DNA from: Candidatus Krumholzibacteriia bacterium
Lineage (GTDB): Bacteria; Krumholzibacteriota; Krumholzibacteriia; G020349025
Assembly: GCA_035649275.1 (NCBI GenBank)
Contig: DASRJW010000101.1
Coordinates: 62,001-126,000 of the forward strand
Length of the DNA: 64,000 bases
Direction: 5' to 3'
This document shows positions 16,372-25,161 of this stretch, piece after piece. Below the pieces are notes generated by a model that was given only the letters and a program-made list of their open reading frames with translations, did no database searches and had not been told where the DNA came from. The stretch's first letter is position 1, and each line of letters begins with the position of its first letter. Made by a program: the position numbers and the translations under genes.

Positions 16372-17707
16372 GGCTGATGCCGGCGAAACCGGGGCGGATG
16401 ATCCCGGTGCGCTTCTGCCCGTTGGTCTCCGATTGGATGATCTCGACGTCGGAGATGGTGTAGATGGCGCCCAGGTACACCCGGGGGGCGAGGGCATAGC
16501 GCAACTTGCCAGTGATCGAGATACCCGCATCGGTCTCGCCGATGGTGTTGAAGGCGGCGTAGCCGATGAGCGCGGCACCGCCGACGGGACCGATCTCGTA
16601 GTCCAGTCCGGCGTTGAGCGAGCCCCCGTTGACCGCGGGCGCGTCGCCGGCGCTGAAGGCGGCGAAGGCCATTTCGTTCAGCAACAGCAAGTGCCAGAGC
16701 TTCTGATTGAAGGAGAAGTACAAGCCTGGCTGGGTGCGGGGGTTCCCCAGGGGATCACGCCCACCGAAGAAGGCGACCGGACCGCCTTCCGGCAGGAGCT
16801 CGAAGTTCCCTGGCTCGTAGCTGGTGTTGTAGCCCTCGTAACCCGCGCCGAGCATGGTCACTTCCTGCCCCAAGGCCCAGGACGCCGGCGCCGGATCCAG
16901 GGCGATCTCGCGGTCCACCGGCACGGGTTTGCGCTCGACCCGTCCGCTGGCGGCGAGCGAGGCCTCGTCGGTGATTCGCCGCGGCGGGTAGGTGTCGTGC
17001 GGTTCCTTGGCTCCCGCCGCCAGGAGCGGCAGGGTGTTCTCCCCGGGCATGCTCGCCGGGCCGGTGACCGGTGGCGGCACCCCTGCACCCAGGCTCTGCT
17101 TCGCCACCCGCTCGCGCAGCCGGCGCTCGTAGGCCTGGACGACGGGAGTCGTGACCTGCAAAGCGACGGCCGTGTCCGCCGTGGCGATCTCAGCGACGAC
17201 GGCGCTCAGGTCGCGCTTGCGAACGTTCGGGAACACGGCGACGTTCTCTTCCGGATGCTGCACATCGAAGGGCCCGTACTCGGGGACGCCGCCGGGATAC
17301 TTGTCGCCCTGGTTGAGGACGAGGAAGGGGCGCCAGTAGTCGCGCTTGAAGCCCTCTTCCGTGGCGTCGGTGCACAGGAAGTAGAGCTGCCGGGCAACGT
17401 CTTGCACGTCGTGCCGGTTCACGTACACCTGGAGCAGGTTCGAGGAGCCGGGGACGTTGCTGAAGGGGATCGATTCCCGCAGCTTCTTGTAGCGCTCGAC
17501 GCGAGCGTTCAAGTCGTCGACGCGGGCTTTTTCTCCCTTGTACTCGATCCGGCGCCGCTCCAGCTCCTCGCGCTGGCGCTGGATCTCGTCGGGGTTGGGC
17601 TGCGGCTGCTGGGCCCACACGACCGCCGCGGTGAGCCAGGGAAGTGCGCAGAGGAGCGCCGGGAGCGCCCGCCCCGGAAGCTGCTCCAGTGTGCGGCGTT
17701 CGCGCAT
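16358..17707 (-). CDS. Exported protein with coiled coil and probable C-terminal beta-barrel, unknown function
   Basis: The 449-residue product has a signal peptide ending near VVWAQQPQ. A charged helical stretch follows (EIQRQREELERRRIEYKGEK, about 40-75) that should form a coiled coil. The middle is rich in proline and charged residues. The last 180 residues alternate glycine and aromatic residues (GYEGYNTSYE, GALIGYAAFNTIGE, ISITGKLRYALAPRVYLGAI) as in an outer-membrane barrel. I do not recognise the family. The ATG at 17707 is chosen because ggagg precedes it and the signal peptide starts there. The gene ends 14 bases inside the 3' end of the convergent LuxE-LuxC gene. Confidence 0.7.
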   Translation of the reverse strand: MRERRTLEQLPGRALPALLCALPWLTAAVVWAQQPQPNPDEIQRQREELERRRIEYKGEKARVDDLNARVERYKKLRESIPFSNVPGSSNLLQVYVNRHDVQDVARQLYFLCTDATEEGFKRDYWRPFLVLNQGDKYPGGVPEYGPFDVQHPEENVAVFPNVRKRDLSAVVAEIATADTAVALQVTTPVVQAYERRLRERVAKQSLGAGVPPPVTGPASMPGENTLPLLAAGAKEPHDTYPPRRITDEASLAASGRVERKPVPVDREIALDPAPASWALGQEVTMLGAGYEGYNTSYEPGNFELLPEGGPVAFFGGRDPLGNPRTQPGLYFSFNQKLWHLLLLNEMAFAAFSAGDAPAVNGGSLNAGLDYEIGPVGGAALIGYAAFNTIGETDAGISITGKLRYALAPRVYLGAIYTISDVEIIQSETNGQKRTGIIRPGFAGISLTVR

Positions 17708-17994
17708 CGAGAGACGACCTCCGCGGGCGGAAGTTCTTCCGATCACGGCCATGGCGTGCAGGCGATGTGCCCCCCGGCGCAGCAAGGCGGGGTGGGCGGC
17801 GACCGAGCGGGGCCATGGTAGCACACCACCGGCGCTGCCCAGCCGGCACCGCTGCTCTCGGGCCGGGGCGGATCCGGTTGCAAGGAAACGCATCTTCCCG
17901 GGCGGCGCAAGCCCCATCGCGCCCGCTGGTGCCCGCCCGGCTCCGCCACTTCGGCCCGAAGCATGGAGCCCCGGACACCGCCGCAACGATGCCG

Positions 17995-20064
17995 CTATGC
18001 CGACTCCCGCGCTGGGCTCAAGACCGCCTTTTCCAAGGCCTGCCGTACCTGGTCCGCGCGGGTGACCGGGGCCAGACAGACATGCTCGCGGCAGACGTAG
18101 ACGGCGGGCTTGTCGCCCACGAGGCTGCGGCCCTGGAGGAGCGCGAGCTCAGGGGCGGAGCCTGCGTCCGGCCACCCCGCCACGACCTTGTTCGGAATGT
18201 AGGGGGCGAAGACGGCGCGCACCAAGGCGGCGGCCTCGTCGCCTCGGCCGGCCACGGCGACCTCGCACGCAGGCCCCAGGTACAGATCGAGGGCGCAGAG
18301 CATTTCCCCCATGGCGGTGCTGGCTTGCCGCAGCTCCATGCCTTGAGCGCGCAGGTTGCGCTCCGCCCTTTCCCGCCAGCGCTCCTCGCCGGTCAGCAGG
18401 CCGAGTCGGAGCAGGTTCCCGGTGTGCACCGAGCCGCCGGAAGGTGTCGAGGTGTCCAGGGAATTGCGCGCTGCCGCCGGCAGCTTCTCGTGCTGGCTCC
18501 CGGTGTAACGCCAGCCTCCGGCACCATCATCGAACTCGGCGTCCAGGCGCGCGCTCCATTCCTGCGCCAGTTCGAGCCAGCGCGGTGCGAAGCTCGCTTC
18601 GTAAAGATCGAGGAAAGCAGCGATCATGCACGCCCAGTCGTCGAGGAAACCGGGGCCGGAGGTGCGGCCCTGCCGCAGGGTGCGAAAGGGGCCTTGCGGG
18701 CCGTGGCGCAGAATCAGCTCGGCGGCGGCTTCGGCGCGGGCCCGATACTCCGGCAGCCGCAACACGGCATGCGCCTGGGCGTAGGCGCGGATCATGAGGC
18801 CGTTCCAAGCGGCGACGACCTTGTCGTCCAGTCCCGGTCGGACGCGGCGCGCGCGGGCCGCCAAGAGCTCGCGCCGGCCGGCCTCGACGACATTCTCCAG
18901 CGCTGCCTCCGTGATCCCGAGCTCGGCGGCGACGAAAGAGGCAGCCCGCGGCACCCATAGGATGTTGGTGTGCGCCTCGAAGTTTCCCGACCCCGAGACG
19001 CCGAAGTAAGTGCAGAGCACCCGCGCGGTCTCGGGGCCGCAGGCCGCCTCGATTTCCGCTGGGGTCCAGACGTAATACTTGCCTTCGGCGCCTTCGCTGT
19101 CGGCGTCCAGGGCGCTGTAGAAGCCGCCGTCGGGGCCGGTCATTTCACGGCTCACCCAGTCGAGGATGCGGGTGCAGACGTCGCGGAAGAACGGCTCGCC
19201 GCTCACCTGGAACGCTTCCAAGTAGGCCCGTGCGAGCAGGGCGTTGTCGTAGAGCATCTTCTCGAAGTGCGGCACGAGCCAGCGCGCGTCGGTGGCGTAG
19301 CGATGGAAACCGCCCCCGAGCTGGTCGTGGATGCCGCCGGCCGCCATGCGGCGCAGCGTCTCCAAGGCCATGGAGGTGGCGTTCGAGTCGCCGCTCCGCC
19401 TGCCGTAACGGAGCAGGAAGGACACATCCATGCTGTGCGGGAACTTCGGCGCGCCGCCGAAGCCGCCATGCGCCGGATCGTAGAGCCGTTCCAGAATGGC
19501 GAAAGCGCCGCGGAGGATGTCGCCATCCGGGGTCTCCGCCTCTGCCGGCGGGCGGGACGCTTGCAGCGCCGACACCACCTGCTGCGCCGTGCGTGCCACA
19601 TCGCCGCGCCGCTCCTTGTAGGCGTCGGCCACCAGCTGTAGCACGGTCTTGAAGCCCGGCATGCCATGCCGCGGTCCGGGAGGGAAGTAGGTGCCGGCGA
19701 AGAACGGCTCGAGTTGGGGGGTCAAGAACACGCTCATGGGCCAGCCGCCGTGCCCGCCGGTGAAGAGTTGCACCGCCTGCATGTAGATGTCGTCGATGTC
19801 GGGGCGCTCCTCCCGGTCCACCTTGATGTTGATGAAGAGCGCGTTCATGAGTGTCGCCGTCTCCGTATCGGCGAACGACTCGTGCTCCATCACGTGACAC
19901 CAATGACAGGACGAGTAGCCCACGCTGAGGAAGATGGGCTTGTCCTCCTGGCGTGACCGCGCCAGGGCGGCTTCCGACCAGGGATACCAGTCCACCGGGT
20001 CGTAGGCATGCTGCAAGAGGTAGGGACTCGTGGCCTGAAGGAGCCGGTTCGTAGGCCGTTCCAT
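17995..20064 (-). CDS. YyaL/SSP411-type thioredoxin-domain protein
   Basis: A 689-residue protein of the DUF255 family. The N-terminus is a thioredoxin-like domain with the CxxC motif SSCHWCHVM (cysteines 53 and 56) and the family signature [21 protein letters not shown]. The rest is an (alpha/alpha)6-barrel similar to GlcNAc 2-epimerases ([31 protein letters not shown]). The biochemical role of this widespread family is not established; a redox or sugar-related function is often proposed. No signal peptide is present, so it is cytoplasmic. The ATG is preceded by aggagg at proper spacing. It is transcribed alone, about 290 bases ahead of the exported protein gene. Confidence 0.9.
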   Translation of the reverse strand: MERPTNRLLQATSPYLLQHAYDPVDWYPWSEAALARSRQEDKPIFLSVGYSSCHWCHVMEHESFADTETATLMNALFINIKVDREERPDIDDIYMQAVQLFTGGHGGWPMSVFLTPQLEPFFAGTYFPPGPRHGMPGFKTVLQLVADAYKERRGDVARTAQQVVSALQASRPPAEAETPDGDILRGAFAILERLYDPAHGGFGGAPKFPHSMDVSFLLRYGRRSGDSNATSMALETLRRMAAGGIHDQLGGGFHRYATDARWLVPHFEKMLYDNALLARAYLEAFQVSGEPFFRDVCTRILDWVSREMTGPDGGFYSALDADSEGAEGKYYVWTPAEIEAACGPETARVLCTYFGVSGSGNFEAHTNILWVPRAASFVAAELGITEAALENVVEAGRRELLAARARRVRPGLDDKVVAAWNGLMIRAYAQAHAVLRLPEYRARAEAAAELILRHGPQGPFRTLRQGRTSGPGFLDDWACMIAAFLDLYEASFAPRWLELAQEWSARLDAEFDDGAGGWRYTGSQHEKLPAAARNSLDTSTPSGGSVHTGNLLRLGLLTGEERWRERAERNLRAQGMELRQASTAMGEMLCALDLYLGPACEVAVAGRGDEAAALVRAVFAPYIPNKVVAGWPDAGSAPELALLQGRSLVGDKPAVYVCREHVCLAPVTRADQVRQALEKAVLSPARESA

Positions 20065-20232
20065 GGGGCGCCTCCTGCGGCGGCGGTCGGCCCGCGCGCG
20101 GGCCAGGGGCGGCGAACCGGATGAGGCACCCTAGCATCCGGGGAGAGGAAAAGGAAGCTCCGGGGTAAGAATGAAGCGGCGGCCGTCGAGTGGGCGGCCG
20201 CCGCAGCGCGTGGATCGCGGGTCAAGGAGATG

Positions 20233-20349
20233 CTACGTGAGCGAGCGCCAGAGACACACGCAACCGACGAGTGCCAAGGCACAGGCTACGAGCAGTCCGA
20301 GGGAGCGCTTCTTCTCCTGCACTTCCTCGAACTCGATCTCGAAGTTCAT
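20233..20349 (-). CDS. Small single-pass membrane protein, 38 residues
   Basis: A short gene supported by a strong ribosome site (aaggaga, five bases before the ATG) and a sensible protein. An acidic, soluble N-terminus (MNFEIEFEEVQ) is followed by a basic EKKR cluster and one membrane helix (SLGLLVACALALVGCVCLW). The basic cluster before the helix predicts an N-in topology. LVGC resembles a lipobox but sits too near the C-terminus to be one in practice. I do not recognise the family. It is divergent from the esterase-like gene. Small proteins of this kind often regulate a membrane partner, but nothing here shows which. Confidence 0.6.
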   Translation of the reverse strand: MNFEIEFEEVQEKKRSLGLLVACALALVGCVCLWRSLT

Positions 20350-20539
20350 GGTCTTCTCCTTGGCTCGCGAAGAACTCGTCGTTGCCGGTTCTTGGCGCCG
20401 GCGCCTGGAAAGAGGGCAACCCGCGTGCCATCCCGCGGCGAGGACGTCGGGGGAGGGCGAAGGTAGCGGCGGGAAGCCCGCTGCGACGCCGCGCGAGCGG
20501 AGCGCCCCGGTCCCTTGCAGGCGCCGCGAAACGACGTGC

Positions 20540-21481
20540 ATGATCGGCGCGACCCTGGGAGGTCGTCCCTTGCTCTCTCGGCTCGAGTGCGGTGTGCGAG
20601 CGCGGCGGCAGGCGCGGCGATTCGTGCCCGTGGGTCCCGGCGGTGCCGCGCTGCGCTTCGTGTTTTGCGGCGCCGCCCTGTTGGCAGCACTGCTGTTTGC
20701 AGGACCAGCACGGTCTGCAGCCCCACAGGTGCCGACTCCCCCAGCGCCGAAACCGGTGCGGACCACGACCTACTCCGGAGACGTGGAACTCAAGGTGATC
20801 GTGCACGAGTGGCGGACCGCAGGAGTGCGCCGCCGCGTTTTCGTTCTCTTGCCGCCGGACTACACCGAGAGCGGCACGCGGCGCTACCCGGTGCTCTACG
20901 CTCTCGACGGACAAGATCTCTTCGACGCCGCCCTCGCCGCGGGGAAGGAAGAGTGGACGCTGGACGAGATCCTCGCTCGCCAGCCCGAAGGCCTGCAGGA
21001 AATGCTCGTCGTCGCCGTCGAGACGACCGGCGATGTCCACGAGCTCTCACCGCCGGGGGCGGAGGCCCAGGCCCACGGCGATTCCCTTCTCGACTTCCTG
21101 GTGGACACGGTGCGGCCTTTTGTCGAGAGCACCTATCCCGTGCGCACCGGGCGCGGCAACGCCACGCTCCTCGGCTTGGGGCGGAGCGCCCTCTTCGCCA
21201 CCTGGGCGGCGTGGGTGCGCGCCGATCTCTTCGGGGGGGCCATCGCGCTCGACTGTCCGGACCTGGACGCGACCTCGGTGGCTTGGACCGCGGCGCCGCC
21301 CCGCGGCGGACGACCCTGGTTTTGGTACGAGCAGCGCGCCACGGAGAAGGCGCGTCCGAGCAGCACCGATGTGATCGCGGCGCTGTCGCGGCAGGCGGAG
21401 GTCCAGGTGGTGGTCGCTGGAACGCAGAGCAACCGCACCTTGCGACTGCTGACCGCGCTCCGCGCCTGGTCGCAGCACTGA
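20540..21481 (+). CDS. Exported esterase-like alpha/beta-hydrolase
   Basis: A 313-residue protein with a long basic N-terminus and a hydrophobic stretch (FVFCGAALLAALLFAGPARSAAP) that acts as a signal sequence or anchor. The body matches the enterochelin/esterase D family: RRVFVLLPPDYTESG, YPVLYALDGQDLF, and a C-terminal VVAGTQSNRT region. The nucleophile position reads GLGRSALFA, where most relatives have GxSxGG, so the serine is present but the elbow is altered. Substrates cannot be predicted. The ATG at 20540 begins the frame; a GTG at 20624 would leave a shorter signal sequence and is a real alternative. Confidence 0.7.
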   Translation: MIGATLGGRPLLSRLECGVRARRQARRFVPVGPGGAALRFVFCGAALLAALLFAGPARSAAPQVPTPPAPKPVRTTTYSGDVELKVIVHEWRTAGVRRRVFVLLPPDYTESGTRRYPVLYALDGQDLFDAALAAGKEEWTLDEILARQPEGLQEMLVVAVETTGDVHELSPPGAEAQAHGDSLLDFLVDTVRPFVESTYPVRTGRGNATLLGLGRSALFATWAAWVRADLFGGAIALDCPDLDATSVAWTAAPPRGGRPWFWYEQRATEKARPSSTDVIAALSRQAEVQVVVAGTQSNRTLRLLTALRAWSQH

Positions 21482-21486
21482 GCCGC

Positions 21487-22116
21487 TCAGATCTGGGCGT
21501 GGTCCTCGAGATACGTTTTCAAGCGCAGCACGTGCTCCCAGGTAGGGCGCTTCTTGCTGGGATCGCGCAGCAGGAAAGCCGGATGGTAGAGCACCATGAA
21601 CTGCACTCCCGGGTAGCGGGGCAGCTCGAAGAAACGTCCCGCTTCCTCCTCCATCGTGAACTCCCGGCGCGAAGGATCCATCCACTTGAGGGCCACTTGC
21701 CCGAGGAGGAGCACGACGCGCGGGCGGACCAAGGCGATCTGCCGCTCCAGGAAGGGCAGGCAAGCGGTGGCCTCGTCGCTCGTCGGGGCCCGATCGATCT
21801 CGGGCTTGCACTTCACCACGTTGGTGATGAGCGTATCGCGGTCCGGGTCGATGCCGATGGAAACGAGGATCTTGTCGAGGAGTTCGCCGGAACGGCCGAC
21901 GAAGGCGCGACCCTCGCGATCCTCGTTGTCACCAGGGCGCTCGCTGATGATGAGCATCCGGGCGCTGGGGTTGCCCCGGTCGACGACGATGCGGGTGCGA
22001 CTCTTGCAAAGCGTACAGCGTCTGCAGTCGTAGGCCCGGAGTCGGGCGGCGAAATCGTCGTAGGTGCTGGCGGCGAGAATCGCGTTCAAGTCCTGATCGA
22101 AGAGATCGGCCTGCAC
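21487..22116 (-). CDS. Family 4 uracil-DNA glycosylase
   Basis: The 209-residue enzyme removes uracil from DNA to start base excision repair. It has the family 4 iron-sulfur cysteines (YDCRRCTLC at 31-37, NVVKCKP and EATACLPF), the EDREGRAFVGRSG segment, and the second active-site motif YHPAFLLR. Motif 1, usually GEAPG, reads SERPG, which keeps the glutamate and the PG turn but loses the first glycine. It starts with GTG behind ggagggg. It is convergent with the esterase-like gene (5-base gap) and divergent from the OmpA-like gene. Confidence 0.9.
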   Translation of the reverse strand: MQADLFDQDLNAILAASTYDDFAARLRAYDCRRCTLCKSRTRIVVDRGNPSARMLIISERPGDNEDREGRAFVGRSGELLDKILVSIGIDPDRDTLITNVVKCKPEIDRAPTSDEATACLPFLERQIALVRPRVVLLLGQVALKWMDPSRREFTMEEEAGRFFELPRYPGVQFMVLYHPAFLLRDPSKKRPTWEHVLRLKTYLEDHAQI

Positions 22117-22182
22117 GAGAGCGCCCCTCCAGCGTACGGCGCCGAGATCCTAGGTGGTGCCGGGGCGCGGCGTCCAGAGCGA

Positions 22183-22211
22183 TTGACGCCGGCCGGAACC
22201 CCGGGCACACT
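22183..22211 (+). promoter_or_regulatory. Possible promoter for the OmpA-like gene at 22255
   Basis: TTGACG at 22183-22188 and CACACT at 22206-22211 are 17 bases apart. The -35 is good, the -10 weak (three of six). The position, 44 bases before the GTG start and inside a divergent gap, is suitable. Confidence 0.3.
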
Positions 22212-22254
22212 CGGCCCGGCGCAAGTGGTTGCGTCAGCGCGGGGAGGAAGGGAC

Positions 22255-23715
22255 GTGGAGAGAAACGCAGTGTGCGAAGCGAGAGAGAGTGGTGACGCGC
22301 GGCGGCGGCAACGGCAGCGTGCTGCAGGCGCGGTGGTGTGCCTCCTGGCCTGGACCCTTCTCGCCGCGCTCCGTCCGGCGGCGGCGGATCAGGCGTCCTT
22401 GCGGCGGAGCCTGCAAACACTGGAAGCAGAGGATGCAGCCGTGCTCGCCCCGGCCACGCACGAGAAGGCGAAGCAGGCGGTGGTGGCGGCCGAGAGCCAG
22501 AAGAGCACGGCCAGCCTCGAAACGGCGGAGAAGCGGCTCGGCGAGCTGGAAGAGGCCATGCAGCGCGCCCGCAACCTGTGGCCGAAACCGCTGGAACGGC
22601 GGCAACAGGCCAAGGAGGCCCGGGCCGATTCGGTCGCACCCACCTCGTGGCAAACCGCCGAGAACGTCCTCATGGCGGCAGCGCGCAAGCTCGAAGCCGG
22701 ACGGCGGGACGCCGCGGAAAGGCAAGCGACCTCGCTCCTCGGGCTCTACGATCAGACGTACAGGGAAGCCATGAGCGTGGGATTGGTCGGGCGGACACGT
22801 CAGCTCCTCGTCGCCGCCGAGAAGGGCAAGGCGGGGGAATATGCGCCGCGCAGCTACGTGCGGGCCCTGGATGCGGTGGAGCGCACGGAAAAGCAGATCG
22901 CTGCGGGCGAGATCGGTGAGGCCACACGAGCCGAGGCCGACCTGGCCCGTCGCGAGGCCGAGCACGCCACCTGGCTCCTGGAGACGATTCGAGAGAGCTG
23001 CGAGGGTGACAACCGCGCCCGGATGGAGGCACTCGTCCTCGACTGGGAGACACAGGCGCAGCGCGATCTGGAACCCTTCGGCTTGCAGGGCGATTTCAGC
23101 CGCGGCCTGGGGCCGGTGCTGCAGCAGCTGCAGGTGGAGGGCGACCGCGTGGTGCGGGAGCGCAACCGCTTGCGCATCGATCTGGCCCGCCGCACCGATC
23201 AGGCCGATTCGCTCCAGCGAGTGATCACCGAGCTCAAGGACCACGTCCGCGACTTCGAGGGCATGGTGGCGGAGCTCAAGCCGTACCGCGAGGAGGCGAA
23301 CACGGTCACCGCCGTCCGCGACATGTTCACCCAGTCCGAGGGCAAGGTGCTGGTGGATGATCGCGACGTCGTCTTGCGACTCCACGGCTTGGGTTTCCCG
23401 AGCGGCAGCGCCAAGCTTCCCGCCGAGAGCGAGCCGCTCCTACAGAAGATCGTCGAAGCCGTGCGCGCCTTCCCCGGAGCGCGGCTCGTCGTCGAGGGCC
23501 ACACCGACGGGAAGGGCAACGCCGACAAGAATCAGCGCCTGTCCACGGAGCGCGCCAACGCCGTGCGGGACTGGCTGCTGCAACATGCCGCGGTGACGGA
23601 GAGTCGCGTCACCGCGGTGGGGCGCGGCTCGACTCAGCCGGTGGCTTCCAACGACAGCGAGGACGGACGGGCGCTCAACCGCCGCATCGACGTGATCATC
23701 GCGCGCACGCACTGA
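22255..23715 (+). CDS. OmpA-family protein with long helical N-terminal region
   Basis: The 486-residue protein has an N-terminal hydrophobic signal (AAGAVVCLLAWTLLAALRPAAA). About 300 residues of charged, alanine-rich helix follow, probably coiled coils (EKRLGELEEAMQRARN, RVVRERNRLRIDLARRTDQA). It ends in a peptidoglycan-binding OmpA domain (VVEGHTDGKGNADKNQRLS, DGRALNRRIDVII). The helical part could span the periplasm and hold the cell wall at a fixed distance. It starts with GTG behind ggggagg. The next gene, a lipoprotein-like protein, follows 10 bases later and is likely in the same operon. Confidence 0.87.
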   Translation: MERNAVCEARESGDARRRQRQRAAGAVVCLLAWTLLAALRPAAADQASLRRSLQTLEAEDAAVLAPATHEKAKQAVVAAESQKSTASLETAEKRLGELEEAMQRARNLWPKPLERRQQAKEARADSVAPTSWQTAENVLMAAARKLEAGRRDAAERQATSLLGLYDQTYREAMSVGLVGRTRQLLVAAEKGKAGEYAPRSYVRALDAVERTEKQIAAGEIGEATRAEADLARREAEHATWLLETIRESCEGDNRARMEALVLDWETQAQRDLEPFGLQGDFSRGLGPVLQQLQVEGDRVVRERNRLRIDLARRTDQADSLQRVITELKDHVRDFEGMVAELKPYREEANTVTAVRDMFTQSEGKVLVDDRDVVLRLHGLGFPSGSAKLPAESEPLLQKIVEAVRAFPGARLVVEGHTDGKGNADKNQRLSTERANAVRDWLLQHAAVTESRVTAVGRGSTQPVASNDSEDGRALNRRIDVIIARTH

Positions 23716-23725
23716 GCGAGGAGAC

Positions 23726-24535
23726 ATGGGCTCGTCGATTCTCGAGGGCGGTAGGGGTCGCGGTGCCCGGCTTCTCGTCACACTGGTTCTCGGTCTTTGC
23801 CTCGCCTGCCAGCGCCCACCCGGGGCGCCTCCGGCGCCGGATGCGCCCGGAGGTCCCACGGAGACTCGAGACAGCAGCTCGAAAGCGGGAGCGAACGGGA
23901 AGGTGTCCGCCGCACGAGCGGTGGCGCAGGTGGACGCGGTGCTGCACGCCCACGTGCTCGCGCCCTCCGAGTCCCTGGCGGTGCGACTCCTGGGCACGGT
24001 GGGACCGGACGGCAACTGGTCGTTGCAAGAGCTCCGCGTCGAGCGCACCGACACGGGCGTTCGCATCACACCGGTGGTGCAACAAGGCTCGGCCCGCCAG
24101 GTGATTCAGATGGTCATCTCGCTCGACCGCGTCGTCTGGGTGCACCTGCCCGAAGGAACTCACACCGTGGAAGTGAAGGGACGGGATTCGACCTTCACCG
24201 ACCGGGTGCAGGTCGCTCCAGGTCTCACCCGCCCACCGCCGGAGACGCGGATGGCGTACCAAGTGGTCACCGCGGGCGTGCGCGCCTTGGATTTCATCAC
24301 CTTCGACGCGCTTCCCGGCGACGGATTCATCGAAGCCATCGAGATCCGCGAGACGCGCGCCGGTGGTCCCGGGGCGTGGCGGCGCTTGGAAGACTGTCAG
24401 CGCGAGGGTGCCAACCTCTCCGGCCGCTTGCAGGTGCAGGAGAACGACGACCTGCACACGATCGAGTCCCGCGCCGTGGACGGGCAGGGGGATCGCGATC
24501 CCCAGCCGGCGCTGATCAATCTGTCCTCGCCCTGA
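23726..24535 (+). CDS. Predicted exported or lipoprotein of unknown function
   Basis: The 269-residue product has a signal sequence (ARLLVTLVLGLCLACQRPPG); the cysteine in LACQ is a possible lipidation site, though the lipobox is not canonical. A low-complexity proline- and glycine-rich linker follows (about 30-60), then beta-rich sequence with no family I know. Its ATG lies 10 bases after the OmpA-like stop, behind gaggaga, so it is co-transcribed with that gene and may work with it at the outer membrane. Confidence 0.7.
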   Translation: MGSSILEGGRGRGARLLVTLVLGLCLACQRPPGAPPAPDAPGGPTETRDSSSKAGANGKVSAARAVAQVDAVLHAHVLAPSESLAVRLLGTVGPDGNWSLQELRVERTDTGVRITPVVQQGSARQVIQMVISLDRVVWVHLPEGTHTVEVKGRDSTFTDRVQVAPGLTRPPPETRMAYQVVTAGVRALDFITFDALPGDGFIEAIEIRETRAGGPGAWRRLEDCQREGANLSGRLQVQENDDLHTIESRAVDGQGDRDPQPALINLSSP

Positions 24536-24565
24536 ATCCCGGTACGGCCCCCGCGCGCCGGAGGA

Positions 24566-25132
24566 TCACAACAGATCCAGGTTCGACACCACCGTGGCAT
24601 GGAGACGCGTGATCGTGTAGTCCCCCACCAGGGCGTCGGCGGTCTCGGGCGCCCAGTGCAAGCGGATGCCGATCCACATCTGCCGGTTCTGGAAGAGTTC
24701 GAGCAGGCGGGCATCGCCATGGATCGACGCGGTCCCCGTGCTCGCCGTGAGCGGGGCGAGAGGCGCTTCGGCCACCGCCACTGCCGGCGTTTCGAACAGG
24801 CCGGTAGCGCTGTCGGAAAAGAACAAGCTGAAGCGAACCTGGCCCTGTCCCGATTGGTTGTCGAAGCGGACTTCGAGCTCCAGATCCACCGACTCCGCTT
24901 TGTTCAGCTGGTCGTAGCCTTCGATGCGGACCTCGATGGGTGGCAGATCGTGGTCCACCGCGGGGGAACCCGCGGGTGCGTCGTAGGGGCCGCTCCGGTC
25001 GCTCGGAGCCAGGAAGCTCGCCACGTCGACTTCCAGCGTGATGCGGTTGTCCATGCAGCCCAAGAGCAAGCTCGAGAGCACGAGCCCGGCGAGCCTCCTG
25101 GCAATTCGTGTCCATTCATCCATGGGTGTCAT
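24566..25132 (-). CDS. Predicted lipoprotein of unknown function
   Basis: A 188-residue protein with a canonical lipobox, LSSLLLGC (Cys at about residue 26). The mature part is beta-rich (IEVRIEGYDQLNK, LELEVRFDNQSGQGQVRFSL) and may be an immunoglobulin-like fold; I recognise no family. The ATG at 25132 has ggaggg ten bases ahead, and a second ATG three codons on is an alternative. It follows the barrel gene on the same strand after a 29-base gap, so the two form an operon and are probably envelope partners. Confidence 0.75.
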   Translation of the reverse strand: MTPMDEWTRIARRLAGLVLSSLLLGCMDNRITLEVDVASFLAPSDRSGPYDAPAGSPAVDHDLPPIEVRIEGYDQLNKAESVDLELEVRFDNQSGQGQVRFSLFFSDSATGLFETPAVAVAEAPLAPLTASTGTASIHGDARLLELFQNRQMWIGIRLHWAPETADALVGDYTITRLHATVVSNLDLL

Positions 25133-25161
25133 CGATTCTGCCCTCCACGCTTTCGTTCTCC

